Of a stretch of 64,000 bases of DNA, positions 34,842 through 47,223 are shown piece by piece. The notes beneath the pieces were generated by a model. The model did no database searches and was not told the origin of the DNA. It saw nothing but the letters and a program-made list of their open reading frames with translations. This stretch comes from Nageia nagi (taxonomy: Eukaryota; Pinophyta). A program made the position numbers and the translations under genes. The stretch lies in the NCBI GenBank assembly GCA_050084985.1, contig JBITNC010000001.1, positions 155,682,001 through 155,746,000 of the forward strand, written 5' to 3'. Every line of letters starts with the position of its first letter. Position 1 is the stretch's first letter.

Positions 34842-36370
34842 ATGGATAATAGTAGGGGACTTCAACAGCTACCTTGGTATGCAAAATCTCGATATCTAGG
34901 AGATAGAGATATCACACATGTAATGCAAAATATTACTTCTAAAATGAGAAATTTATTGCATTTACCTATTGATATACAAAAACTAATATTATTAAAAAAT
35001 CAACTTAATCCATGTGATGGATGGCGAATAGAAAATAAAGGAGATGATATCAATATTTACATTGACAAATCCATGTATTTTGTTGATTTTATGCATTATC
35101 ATGATCAAGTTGAAAAGATAAATATAATATGTTTTTGTTGGCCTATGTCCTCACCATAATTGATCCTTGATAATACTTTCAATAATTGGGTTTTGAACAT
35201 AGCGTATCATACTCTACAAAATTTAGATCCTCTTTTTAATTAGGTAAGTCAAATTGTAGGAGATCTTAATCATCACAAAATGATCTATGATTTCACCACT
35301 TCATTTGTACCAACTCCAAGATGATTTGAAAAGCTATTTCAAAAAATTAGTTATCACTTTTCTCATATGAAGTTAAGATTTTGTTCATCACCTCCATGAA
35401 AAAGTTTAACATGATAATTGCCTTCAAAAATCTTACAAGCTCATCTTCCATAATTTCAAATTGATAAATCCAATCCACATTTTGTTGAATGATATCATGA
35501 TGATAAATATGTAAAAAGGCTACAAAGAAACCAATGTAAAGTTATGTCTCAAGTGTTTTCATTACCTATGGAAATATAGAGAAAATAGTCATATCTTATT
35601 ACAATGATTGAAACTTTGAAGCTTGGGTATTAAAACATAATGGATATCAAGTAACTATTGAATTAGATGCCAAAAAAATGTGGATGGAATTAGAGTTAGA
35701 AATGAGTTTAATTCATTTGTTTCATATACATTAGCCTTATCAAAGACCTAAAATTTCCCTGAATTGTGTTGATCATGTGAACATAAAGTATTGGGGAGGA
35801 ATCATATCACTCATTGATGTTGTCAATGAGTCAATAATTTAGTATAATACTTCTATAATCCCTAATCATGATATTATATGTGATTACACTTCACTTTTTT
35901 AGTAAAACATGTTGTATTGATAATGCTATAAATACAAAATTAAGATTTAAAAGGAATCTTCAATGACTTAATTTATGAAAGAAAATAAAACATGAAGTTT
36001 ATCCTACACATATTGAAAAGAATTATGTGGATCGACTCATCAAGAATGTACAACTATGTTCATCATTATTTTCATGTTTCCATTATTATGCACAATCAAG
36101 TACACCATCACCTACTCAATTCTTTAATATTGGTGAACAATCTTTAGAGTCACCCATCAAACAAAGAGTTATTTGAAATTTTAAATCAAAACCAAAGGTA
36201 TTTCAAGTGTTGTCACCTCCTTTAATAGTTTATCCACCTAGACATCAACCATCCATTCTTGGAATAGGGCCATATTATCTTTGATTGAATCCTCCATATT
36301 ATTATATTTTGAAACAAAGAGGTTGGACCATTGTTAAAAGATCATCCCATAATATTTGAAGGACTTAGTG
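34842..36370 (+). pseudogene. conserved sense extra ORF downstream of integrase (copy 2)
   Basis: A ~500-codon frame starting near MDNSRGLQQLPWYAKSRYLG (34842). The first 105 codons are fully open. The rest is broken by stops, mostly at Gln, Arg or Trp positions, and at least one frameshift. Readable blocks are IAYHTLQNLDPLF (about 35197-35235), FEAWVLKHNGYQVTIELDAK (about 35613-35672), ISLNCVDHVNIKYWGG (about 35751-35798) and the end block YYYILKQRGWTIVKRSSHNI (about 36298-36357). All have counterparts in copy 1 (6050-7450). No signal peptide, membrane segment or known domain seen. Function unknown. It is neither env-like by composition nor a chromodomain. Confidence 0.75.
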
Positions 36371-37879
36371 ATTCTAAAAAAAATATATCAATCAAAAAAT
36401 CCTAATAAATAAATAAAAACAAACAAATTTACACACACACACACAAATATATATACATATGTATTATTTATACTCAAAAATATATAATTTTGAAGTGTCT
36501 TGGCTATAGGGTGCACTACCCTATATATATCCCATTATTAAATTAGGAAATATTATCCTTATTTGATGAAAAATATAATGATTTAGATCACTTATCAATT
36601 TATATTTATATATTCCCCATTCATATATACCATTTGTACACATATTACATCGCATATGTATGATAAACATAATATTGTTTAAAGTTATCATCATTCTAGC
36701 TTCTATTATGACATCTGGTATTTGAATTTTAGTCAATTTAAGATGATAGACAAATATGTTTGATATCTTTGGAATATCATGAACTCAAATAGTATTCTCA
36801 CATTTAAAATCTCAAAACAACTAGACATTGAATGTTTTGAAGTATAGTTTTAAAGGAAATATTCTCCTATTATTTCACTTCATCCCAAACCCAAGGCAAA
36901 AAAAAGGGAGACTACAAAAAAAAAGAGAGAAGAGAAAAAAGAAAAGAAGTCTAAAATATATGCTTGGGTCATTGCAGTACCCTCTATCGGGGCTATGGAT
37001 GCCTAACTGGTAATAGAGTAAGGTTGTAGTGGGATCTAGGTTTTAATCCTCATTAGGGCTATGGATGCCTATCTAGCAATGGGGCATACTTAATGAAGAG
37101 GCAACATGTCCAAAGAAATTTGGACCATTGTATGCACATAAGGATAATTGACTTTAAACTATGCTTTTAAAAATATTTAATTTATGGATGTCTAGAGAAG
37201 TAAATGAATATCACCATGCACACATGAGTTCAAGATAAACTTTTGATATTATGAATATGAACTTATGATATTATGAATATGTTTTATATCATCTCTAATT
37301 ATATAAACGAAGGTAAAAAAAAGATTGATAAAGTTAGTTAATTGATTGTTTCTTTAATCATGTTATGTTATCAATATTATCCATATATCCCAATATAAAA
37401 TTATCTTTATTATTATTTAAATTGATAAGTGATCTTGTTATTCTAGTTATCTACTATATTTGTATAATATTTCTTATCATATATTTATTTATACACATAC
37501 ATAGCCAAGAAATAGAATATGATGCATTTGATTCATACTATTATACTTAAAATATGTCTTATAAAATTTTATTTACAAAAATTTCATTATCTAGTATTTT
37601 ATGTAACCTTTATGACAATAGGATCAAAATATTCAAACATCATTCAATATATGAAATCATCATTACATAAAATTGAATATATAATAATAAGAAAACATTT
37701 CATTATATACCTATCTACCAATATAAAACTAAACATGACATCATCCCAAATATCCTCAACTAGTCAATCATATAACATATCAAATCATAACATCTCAAAT
37801 TACATCATCTCATAAAAAATATAAACATATAAAAATACATGATCTCATAAAGTATATAGTCTCATCATCATGATAAAAG
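36371..37879 (+). other. spacer between sense and antisense extra ORFs (copy 2)
   Basis: AT-rich. Contains (CA)n at about 36433-36446 and blocks shared with copy 1 (36490-36530, 36867-36890, 37040-37090). Short open stretches here are not conserved in copy 1, so no gene is called. Confidence 0.7.
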
Positions 37880-39920
37880 TACAATATGGGTATCCTCATG
37901 GACTACCCCAACCACCAGATCCTCCTCAAGGACTACTCTAACCACTACCCTAACCTTGATAACTATCACAATCTATTTGCTATCTGCTTGTCCCTCCAAT
38001 ACCATGATCAAGAGTAGTAGAAACATACCTTGTAAGATTGGCTGGTCATGTAGCCCCTTGTAACTTTGATGATCTCATAATACCCTAGGAGGATGCCCAA
38101 GGTGTAGTACCCCTACTAAGAGAGGCTCTTAATCTTGCCATCCTACCTAGAGAACCTACTATCCCCTGAGCACTACTGCCAGCTTGATATGCAAATAAGT
38201 TAATAGACATATAACTCAATGGAGGTATAGAATACTATACTCTAGGAGAAAATGCTGGTACACATATCAACCAAGTCTAAATAATAGAACTATAATAATC
38301 CCTTTGCTAATAAATTCCATGAAAAAATGTTGAAGATCTACTCTCTATACCCCCAAGAGTAGGTGCTCTTCTCATCTGATGAGCCTGAGCTCCCTACAGT
38401 GATGTACAAGCCTCATCCCTCTCCTTATGATACTAATCCCTCTTAGCTCTATATCTATACATGTGTGAGTTGGCTTGTACCAACTGATATATGAGCTCAT
38501 AAATATCACCTATTAAAGTATCAATACTAGGAATATAAGTTATTGGGATATCACCTTTATCATAATCATCTCTCCTTTGGAAAACTCCCTCCTTAGATGG
38601 ACTCACTACTCTCTCTTCTAGATTAAACTCCTCAGTAGCATATATCATCTTCTCCTCTCCCTCACCTATTGTTGCCTTACCTATGGCTACACCCACCTCC
38701 TCAACATCATCAATGTGCTAATGAATGTGTCTACCCTCTCCATCATCATCACCACCCTCTAACTCAATATGCCACCAAGCTATAAACTCCTCAATGATGC
38801 CAATATCATCTACCCTAGTATCATCCTTAGTCAATGCATCCTCCTAAGTAGGATCTAGTTCTGCATACACCAAATATTGAATACCATCCATTGAGATGGT
38901 ACCCTCATGGTGATATAACATTGGTGAAGGTGGAATGTACTAAACCAAACCAAACTGGTAGCATACTCTCCCAAATTGAAAAAACTCAAGAAAACCTATT
39001 TATTTACCACTCAATACATGTGGCTGCTAAATATGGATAATCTCCCCTGTAAGCTCAGCCCAAATTGGATATAAATGATAAGGTCTAAACCTCACCTAAT
39101 CTAGAACTAACTAAGCTAGGATGCAATGGTAATAGGCCACATCTTACCTAATGCCATATGATGGGTAACATAAAAATCATCATGCCACCAAATGATGCCT
39201 ACCTCATACTCTAAATGGATACTAAAACCAGCCATAGGTAAGCTTGAAGGTGAGATATAGCAATATGCTCATAAGCCCATGCCTATAAAGTGATAGTAAC
39301 TAATAATGAGGCATGATGCCTTTGAGAATAAAAGAATAGCTCTGTATAAATCTGAGCTAATAGTGTAGGCACCCAAGCATAGACTATCTCATGCTACATC
39401 ATATCTATTATAATCAATAAAAGTAACCATGGAAATCTCCCACCACCAGTATCTAGGAGAGCATAACATTGAACTAATCCCATCAAATATAAAAAATGTA
39501 TAGCCCCCATCTGATCCTCCATCCAATACTAGTAGGATCAGATCCCTCTAGAAGTAATCTTAGAAATAATAGTATCAACTCTATCTGCTCCATAAAGGTA
39601 TGAAATCATTGGCAAAGCTCTAACTCTATCTACCACATGTTATATCCTTTGACCATGGATAGATAGTCTATATAATTGATGAATGACCTCTACAGTGATC
39701 ATCATATCCCTAGTTAGGAGATGAAAGGTCAAAGTATGAGCATCCCATCTATTTAACAAAGCTTCCAATAAAGGGTACTCCTAATGAATGTGACCCATAT
39801 ATGGGCCCACACCAAATCCAATCATCCTAAAAAATGTGTGATTAATAGGACCCAAAAACTCCATACCCACCTAAATGATATAAGGGTATCTACCATGAAG
39901 CTCAAAAATATCTTGAACCT
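37880..39920 (-). pseudogene. antisense ORF with plant mobile domain (copy 2)
   Basis: Minus-strand frame between the pol genes and the 3' LTR, opposite to gag-pol. The N-terminal part (39647-39776) reads LLEALLNRWDAHTLTFHLLT then RDMMITVEVIHQLYRLSIHG, matching the start of the plant mobile domain (the L-ALVERWRPETHTFHL, then TITL-DV-LLGL-I-G pattern). Further on, DQMGAIHFLYLMGLV, DTGGGRFPWL, YAWVPTLLAQIYTELFF and SLLVTITL-AWAYEHIAI (about 39250-39480) match the rest of the PMD. A C-terminal region includes the open stretch 38433-38696. Antisense ORFs with a domain otherwise associated with DNA transposons have been reported in Tat elements. This copy has many stops and is inactive. Confidence 0.75.
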
Positions 39921-40940
39921 ACAAATTCAAAAAACTTAACTTTAAAAAAAATTTAAAAAAATGGGCAATTCAACATGAAACATTGGCATTCAAATGCTGG
40001 TGTTATATGATCATCCACATCTAACATATAAACATCTATGACCCTAAAACCCTTTAGCTTTGGCTAGCAACCATGGTTGAGGGTTTGAAAATTTGTCAAA
40101 ACAAATAAAAATAAATGTTTAAATTATATTCTAATCTAATGGAAACATTCTAAGTACCTAATTATTGTATTTTATAACTAAAACACTAAAATAAAATGGT
40201 TAAAATATTAGATATAAGCAAAAATTAAAAAAACATAGTTAGTTTAAAACCCTACCTCTTCTTGGATAGGTTCTAAATAGCCAACAAAGTGATGACATGG
40301 AGGCATGATAGTCTCATCAGATACCGATAGCTAACAACACAGTAAAAAGTATGAAGAATAAATGATACCTAGTAGATAAGAAAATGAAAAAATAAGATAA
40401 AAAATAATAATGAAATGTAAACCTTTTCTTTTTATAATTCTATGGCATAGGAAGACACCAATAATTTAATTCTACTACTAGTAACCCAAAAAAAAAGGTT
40501 ATGATTATATTTTTTTCTAAGAAACTTAAGCTTCATGTGCAAAACATTTTGATAATACTTACTAAGATATTGTTGATTTTGCATGTTATATAAGATTACC
40601 CTAAAACTTTATTGTCGAGATAAAGAACAACACTATCAAAAACCCATATACTAAAGAAATACTTACATGATACATGTGTGCTTATACATGCAAAATGACA
40701 TAACAAAAATGTCATGCAACTATCACACAAGCTCAACACATTGTCATACTGAAAATATTCATTTTTGAAGTATATCCAAATTTGTTTTCCAAACACATCA
40801 AATGTTAAATGAAAACATATTTTATCATAATTTGATAAATCAAAATTTTGACTTACATAAGAAATTGAGTCAAAATTTCTATCGCAAAAAGCCTCAAAGA
40901 TAACTACATAAAATAATAATTTAAAGCTTCCCATTCTATG
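39921..40940 (+). other. 3' non-coding end of Tat copy 2
   Basis: No gene. From about 40490 it is nearly collinear with 17230-17712 of copy 1. The 123-residue minus-strand open stretch at 40596-40967 has no family resemblance and is not open in copy 1. Confidence 0.75.
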
Positions 40941-40982
40941 TTTTTGAACTATTAACCTCATCTTCAATTAATAATTCAAAAA
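40941..40982 (+). promoter_or_regulatory. hairpin abutting the polypurine tract (copy 2)
   Basis: Same arms and identical 8-nt loop as in copy 1. Two G-to-A changes at the top of the 3' arm (40966-40967) remove the two loop-closing pairs; the rest of the stem is unchanged. Confidence 0.75.
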
Positions 40983-40991
40983 GGGGTAAAA
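40978..40991 (+). other. polypurine tract of Tat copy 2
   Basis: AAAAAGGGGTAAAA, one change from copy 1, directly before LTR B. Confidence 0.85.
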
Positions 40992-41873
40992 TGTAGATAT
41001 CAAACTATAATCCACTTATACATTAAAAAATCAAAAGACTTAAAACACCAATGATTAGGATACAATCCCTAGTGATCAGTAAAGGTCATTGGAGTCTGGT
41101 TATGATCATCAGTGACTTTGTAATAGAAAAAACAAAACATAAAAAATAGAAGATGAACTGTAAGTCTCATCTTCTTCAAGAAACTAGGGATAGAGAGGGT
41201 TAGTCATCACCTGTGTTGGCACTAGACACAAGCCATTCTCTATTTTGAGCTAGTGATAAATGTTTACCCCCCTTTTCAACCTTGAAGAATTCCACAAGTA
41301 CCCATCAGAAAATCTATAAATACCTATAGCAAATAGACAATAGGGATTGGAAATTTGAAGTAAACTTATGCTATCAAAATGAGGATAGAACCAAACCATT
41401 GCAAGGTTTATTTTTATTTTATTACTATTACATATTTTTACTACATTATGTTAAGATTTTAATAAGTGTAGATATGTTTAATGTTTTATTTGAGCATGTC
41501 TATAGGGTATACAGGTGGTAAGATTCAACAAAATTTTGAGATATCTATGACACAAATGGTCAAAGATAGAATTAAAGAGTGATTCAAATTAGTTAAAAAA
41601 ATTCAAAGTTACAAAAATGCTAATGAATTGATATCGACAACCAACATTCCACCTCAATTACTAGCATTTTGATAAGAATCATTGGCAACCTTCCATCCAT
41701 ATACTTGAATAGCCCATTTTATATATGCATTTGAGAAAAGCCCTTTCATAAGGCAATCAGATCTAGTGATTTTTAATATGTAATACATAGGTCTTCTATA
41801 AAATTAATAAAATTTTAGTTTGAATTAATTGCATTTGTCTTGTTTGCTAATAAGGTTGATTTTTTGACTGACA
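40992..41873 (+). repeat. LTR B, 3' LTR of Tat copy 2
   Basis: 882 bp, TGTAGATATC...TTGACTGACA, pair of LTR A. It is followed directly by non-PBS sequence, so it is the true end of the tandem. The first bases after it (CTTGC, 41874-41878) are the predicted target duplication. Confidence 0.9.
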
Positions 41874-43068
41874 CTTGCATCATAATAATATATGGTACAA
41901 AGATAAACACAAGTATTATTTTGATTAAAATCATTATTTTTAAAATATATGAAATGTAAATGATCAAAACCTTATTTAATCATGATTCAAATAATAAAAT
42001 TTCCTTAATTCAAGAAATTAGGCCAATTTAAAACATCAACTAGAGTCAACATACAACTTAGGAAACTTAGACATGCCCACTTTTCAAACAAATGAAATTT
42101 TTGAATTATCCTCCACTTTCATCAGTGGATAATTCAAAAAGGGGAAAAATGTAGATACCAAAAAATGGCCTCATTTTTGAAAATTAAAAAAGGATAAAAA
42201 AATAAAACATCATTATACAAGTTATAATTATTGTTGAAACACCAAATCCTGGTAGTTAGTTGTTAGTGACCTACACCAAATATCAACATCCACTCTTAGA
42301 ATGATAATGACTCTATAATTAACAAAATAAAAATAAAAAAGTAAGCTATTGAGTGACTCATCCATCAAATCTATGGATCAGGGATTTTTCATGGTCAATC
42401 TTGTAGATTTGAGCATGAGACTATGATGATTTTGGATTTGGATGAGCTCTTGGACCTATTTTTTACCTTTAAAATGTGAGATCCAACTAATTTTTAAATA
42501 TATAAATAAAACCATTAGGAATGAATAAAGGGACTTGAATTTGAAGCAAATCCACTCCATAAAAATTCATTTAGGATTCCTTATGAGTTGAGTGATGTTA
42601 TTTCATACTTATTTGTTCATTTTAGTATTGTATGTTTTGATATGAGTAGGTATGTTTGATTATTTATTTTGCATGTGTTCAAGGTCCATAGGTTCTAAAT
42701 AATAGAGCATTAGAGGTATTTGAAACATCAACAACCAAGAACCAAAATATTTAGCTAAGGAATAACAAGGAGAGAAATCAATAGTTTACACCAAAGTTAT
42801 AGAAATATCAATGAATTCATATCAAATTCCCATGACTAAACATAACCACCAATGAATTTAGATAGAACATTGGTAACTCTATAAAAGCCAAAAAGGCTAA
42901 AAAAACATAATTCTGTAAGAGACCTTTTGACATGGCACATTTAATCTAGTCACATTTAATCTAGTGATTTGTTCATGTAAATTGAGGTCACATAGAAATA
43001 TAATAGAATATTCATTTATGTTAATGAAATTCATCTATTTGTGAGTAGGTTGCATTTTTATATTGATA
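41874..43068 (+). mobile_element. element C: 3' end and 3' LTR of a divergent Tat relative
   Basis: 276 bp of internal sequence, weakly similar to 17500-17760, carrying its own hairpin (42098-42140) and polypurine tract (42136-42149). It is followed by LTR C (42150-43068, about 919 bp, TGTAGATACC...; right end inferred by alignment with LTR A, where terminal CA has decayed to TA). The tandem Tat array evidently inserted into this older element. Confidence 0.72.
42098..42140 (+). promoter_or_regulatory. hairpin abutting the polypurine tract (element C)
   Basis: 13-bp lower stem (TTTTTGAATTATC with GATAATTCAAAAA), CTC bulge, 3-bp upper stem CAC/GTG, loop TTTCATCA. The lower stem differs in sequence from copies 1 and 2 but still pairs. 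Confidence 0.7.
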
Positions 43069-45177
43069 ATATAGATATATTATGGGAGTATATATTAAGG
43101 TTCATGATCATTGAATTATATGGATCTCTAAATTATATTATGATTTGTGATCAACAAATTATATTAGGGTTCATGATCAATGAAAGCTCCATTTTTTGAT
43201 ATGAGATTGAGTAAGTATATGAGCCAAAATCATGGTTACAAAGAATTCCATTGGAAAATAATGAATCTTGACTCCTATGTTCATTCAATCTCAATTAGGC
43301 TAGGGAGATAAAAGGTTTCATATCCTTTCATGACTCTTTTTAATAGGGATTCTTCTCTTCAATAATTATTTTAAGGATTATTTTTTCTTATTTTATAAGT
43401 ATCTTCAGTTGCACTATTGAAGGAGATATTGAAGATTATTATAAGGCTTCTATACCTCCTTTTATTATTTCTTTCATATCTTATTTCCTTTTGCAAAAGG
43501 ATATTTAATCATACAACTCTACACTTTATGGTTTGTTGTTGATTTCAAGATATTTTTGTTTAGGAAATTTTCATGCCTAATTTTCTCAGGATGTTTTCTT
43601 TCGATATAGTCTCATCTATTATCACAAATTATTATAATTCATAATAATAAAAAATGCATTTATAGTCATGACTAATTTAGTGAACAAGTTGGTATCTCAG
43701 AATTGCATATTAATTTATATGTTATTTTATGACCAATCACCGATAATATGTCTATTTTACTACCAACTTACATAACCTAATAATAAATTGATATTTCATT
43801 GATATTATGATGCCAATAAATCTTATAATGAAATAATACTTCCAACATACACAACTAAGATCCATAGCTATCAATAAAATTGATATTATGATGAAACACA
43901 ATACATTCTAGATCTATAAAAAAAACTATATAAGAATACCCGAGAGTCTTAAAACAAGCACAAGTATTTGTAGCTATGCTATACCTTCACCATTTTTTTA
44001 TTAACAATATCATACATGTCTACATATGCAAGTAGTAATAAGAGTACAAAAATCTCTATTGCAATCCCAATTATCAAAATCACAACAATCATTAATGTAT
44101 TTGGTAAAGTTTAACATTAACCTTGACTCTTATGCCCACATCTTAATTTTGATTTTGATTTCCCCAACATTAGATTGCTCAGTTATGCTTGATAATGATA
44201 AATACCTACATGTTGATTTTGATTTGATATAATCATCTGAAAGAAAGAGTAAAAGTAGCATTCAAATCAATATTTCTAAAAAATGATTTCTATGAAAAAA
44301 ATAAGTTATTTACCTTGAAATTGTGTTGTCTTAGGTCGATAATACTTTTTTAAGCTTGGAAAGACATAAATAGGAGTTTTTAGGTATACACATTTATGTC
44401 ACCTAATTTCATATCTCAAGTAGCACTCTTCTTTTTACATCGATGACTCACCCAACTCTTTTTTCTTCTTAAATACCTTTCAGTTGAAAGAATTTAATGT
44501 ATCAGGTTTGAATTCTATCAGACAATTTTTTTGAATTCTAACAACTACTACCCACCTACCATACACCTACTGAATTTATTATTTTGCAAGAATGTTGTTA
44601 AGCACTACATGCTCAAATATATGATCCTTTGAATTAGATAGATCTATGTTTGTACTCCTTTATGGACACCCATACCTCTCTCTAAACTTTGTGGGCACTT
44701 CATTTATACTTTTTCTTACTTCTTTGAGTGGATATATAATTCATCAGTTCTCATGGAGTCTTCAACACTCTACTTTCTTCTTATATAAATATGAACTTAA
44801 TTTCCCATGGTAAATGAGTGCTTTTGATGTAATGTTATGCTATTAATTTCTAGCTAGAATATAAAGCATTCATATTTGCTCTACAATAGCTTATGGTTAT
44901 GTGATGTGTTTTTCTCTTTTCAAAGCTTGTATACATGAGAAAACACTTGCATATATTTGTAAAAGTGTTATATCTCTATTCCAAGGTAATATATATCTAT
45001 TTATGATTATTTTATATGTTTGGGTATTTTAAGTTTTCTCATTTTTGAGCAATAATTTTGATATTTTTTTTTATTGTGTTAAACTACCTTATTTTAGATT
45101 AGTTTGCTATTGGGAGCTAGAACTTTCATTTTAGATATCCATTTTGTGTTATCCCTCCTTATTTGGATATATGATTT
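43069..45177. other. unassigned AT-rich sequence
   Basis: About 2.1 kb with no supported gene on either strand. Short direct repeats around GGTTCATGATCA and AAATTATATTA occur at 43098-43180. Open stretches are short and without family resemblance. Confidence 0.6.
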
Positions 45178-45964
45178 TAATACCTTACCAACTATTTATA
45201 TTTTTCCTACTTTATTGGCGGAATGCACTCAAAAATTATAAAATACAAAACTTGATTATTTGCAGTCTTACTTAATGAGCTTCAAAAGTCTTTTACTTTG
45301 AGCTCACTTTTGACCACTTTATATTTCTCTAATTTATTCCAAACCTTTACCATTGGATATAAAATTTTGTGTTGATCAATTTTATGGGTCATAGTGATAG
45401 GTTTCATTAAGAATAGTAAAAGTTACAGCCTCCTAACTTCTTTTAGCCCTTGTTGATGTCATCACACTTTGAACTATATACTCTACACTCTAGCATCAAT
45501 CCTACACTTTGGATCCACCTACTAATGTCATTATCCTCCAAACTACAAATTATACACCTTTTATTTTTTTTCCAAATTTTTGATAAGTTCTAGTTGCTCA
45601 AAAACTCCTGTATCTTTGGCATTTATAAAGTTGCATTATTTTTTGACTGATATTGAACTTTTGATTTTCCTAGAATTTTGGAAAATTCTAATTGGCCAAA
45701 AATGATCAAAACCACAACATTTCCACATTTCATTGAGTTTTTACTTTCTTAAAGTTTTTTTAAGTCCTAGCTAACTAAAAACTCTTGGAACTTTGACATT
45801 TTCTATTTGTTCTATTTTTCAAGTCCAACATAGTTGCTTTTTGTTAGAAGACTTCAAATTAACTTTCTCAAAGTTTTGACAAGTCTTAGCTGAATAGAAA
45901 CTCTTGGAACTTTGACATTTTAATGGTATTAGATTTTGGAGCCTTGAGCCTCTAAAATATTTAA
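45178..45964 (+). repeat. LTR-like repeat, left copy
   Basis: Begins near TACCTTACCAAC and is repeated at 47224-48016. It contains four imperfect subrepeats of about 110 bp (around 45570, 45680, 45757, 45873), each with an AGTCCTAGCT-like and a GGAACTTTGACATTT-like block. It is followed by a PBS-like TTGGTATCATAGCTCC. Confidence 0.7.
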
Positions 45965-45980
45965 TTGGTATCATAGCTCC
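45965..45980 (+). other. PBS-like site, initiator-Met type (left copy)
   Basis: TTGGTATCATAGCTCC resembles the plant initiator tRNA-Met complement TGGTATCAGAGC with one change. It lies after the LTR-like repeat. Confidence 0.6.
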
Positions 45981-46019
45981 TATCTTGAGCTTGTAAATTC
46001 TTCAATTGGTGTCAAAGCT

Positions 46020-47222
46020 AGATGTTCTATTGCATTAAATGGATCCCAAGAATATAAATTCTTTACAATTGTAGATACCTATGTTCTATGGTTAACACTA
46101 TGAGTATTGGAGCATCTATATGAGTACCTTATTCATCTCATAATATTTGTAGAGTATTATTTATCAAGGATATGTTGAACTTGATGTTGTACCCTTTGTA
46201 GCACTTGTAATAAATGAAAGAAAGAAGCTCTTAGAGATCTAGAAGAAAAGATGCCAAATCTTTTTTTGCTCTACAAAGTAGGATAGATGTTACCATCTTC
46301 CCAAAAATTTTATAATGCAAATTCTCCAAGGTTTTATGGGATACTCTTAAGAGTTCATACAAGGGATAAACCAAAGTTAGAGTAGCTAAGCTACAACTTT
46401 AGCAAAGGGAGTTTGAATCTCTTTGAATGGGAGATGTTGATACTGTTGAACTCTTCATAATAAAGTTCAAGATTTTGTGAATGCACTTCATTTACATGGT
46501 GAGTAACTTGATGAAACTTGGATTATTGAGAAGGTGTTGAGAATCCTTCCCTAAAAGTTTAATCTTCTCACCATCGCTATTGAAGATTCCAAGGGCTTAA
46601 CTCAACTCCCTCTCCCAAAAGTGCCTAGTATCTTGCAAAGTATGAGGACAAAATCTAGGATATAGTCAATAACCTAGACCAAGCATTCCAAGGTAAACTT
46701 TGGATGAATGGAAAACCTTCTACTTCCTCAAATTCAAAATCTACTTCAAGAGTTCATGGTAGTGATCATGATGGTACTGGCCATGGAAGAGATGATCATG
46801 GTAGAGAAAGAGGCCAATCATCTACTAGAAGCCAGAGATCAAACCCCCATCATTATGAATTTTGTGGAAATGATGGTCACATTGAGTAGTATTGCTAATA
46901 TAATAAGCAACAAAAAGCCAAATATAATGAAGAAAAAAGTGATGGTAATGTCTTCATGACCCATAACAACTTTAAAGTTGCTAATGACTATATTTGGTAT
47001 CTAGATAGTGGGTGCTTAAATCATATGACTAGGAATAAAAATTTGTCTACTCAACTTGAAGAAAATACTTCTAGCAAAGTCTGGTTTAGTGATAATAATC
47101 AAGTTGTTATTATTGGAAAGGGTTCCATTTCTTTTAAAGTAAAGTTCAGTAAGATATTGCATATGCATGATACTTTGTATGCTCCTAGTATGAAGCATAT
47201 CTCTTTAGCATATTTGGTTTGA
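46020..47222 (+). pseudogene. truncated Ty1/copia gag and start of protease
   Basis: UBN2-type Gag remnant: pieces such as KVRVAKL-like, FVNALHLHGE and EKVLRILP can be read with frameshifts around 46360-46560. Next come a Ser/His/Asp-rich linker (46704-46840), a CCHC knuckle HHYEFCGNDGHIE-stop-YC (about 46845-46900), and the pre-protease block of copia, IWYLDSGCLNHMTRNKNL (about 46992-47045), with the catalytic DSG intact. The frame ends at 47222 exactly where the second LTR-like repeat starts. Integrase, RT and RNase H are missing. Confidence 0.8.
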
Positions 47223-47223
47223 A

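Larger units (their letters stand above)
17764..41873 (+). mobile_element. Tat-lineage Ty3/gypsy element, copy 2 (complete, nested insertion inside)
   Basis: LTR A, PBS, long leader, gag (split by a 6.2-kb insertion), protease, RT, RNase H, second RNase H, integrase, sense extra ORF, antisense PMD ORF, hairpin, polypurine tract, LTR B. Without the insertion it is about 17.9 kb, within the size range of giant Tat/Ogre elements. No frame is intact. Confidence 0.92.

Noticed and set aside
34842-35159. Env-like third ORF
   Set aside because: No signal peptide, membrane segment or Cys pattern. An envelope role is not supported.
40596-40967. 123-residue minus-strand frame with Cys and Phe
   Set aside because: Not open in the collinear region of copy 1, and the interval includes the PPT hairpin.
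43069-45177. Several 60-70-residue open stretches
   Set aside because: Lengths are expected by chance in AT-rich DNA of this size and none shows a family motif.
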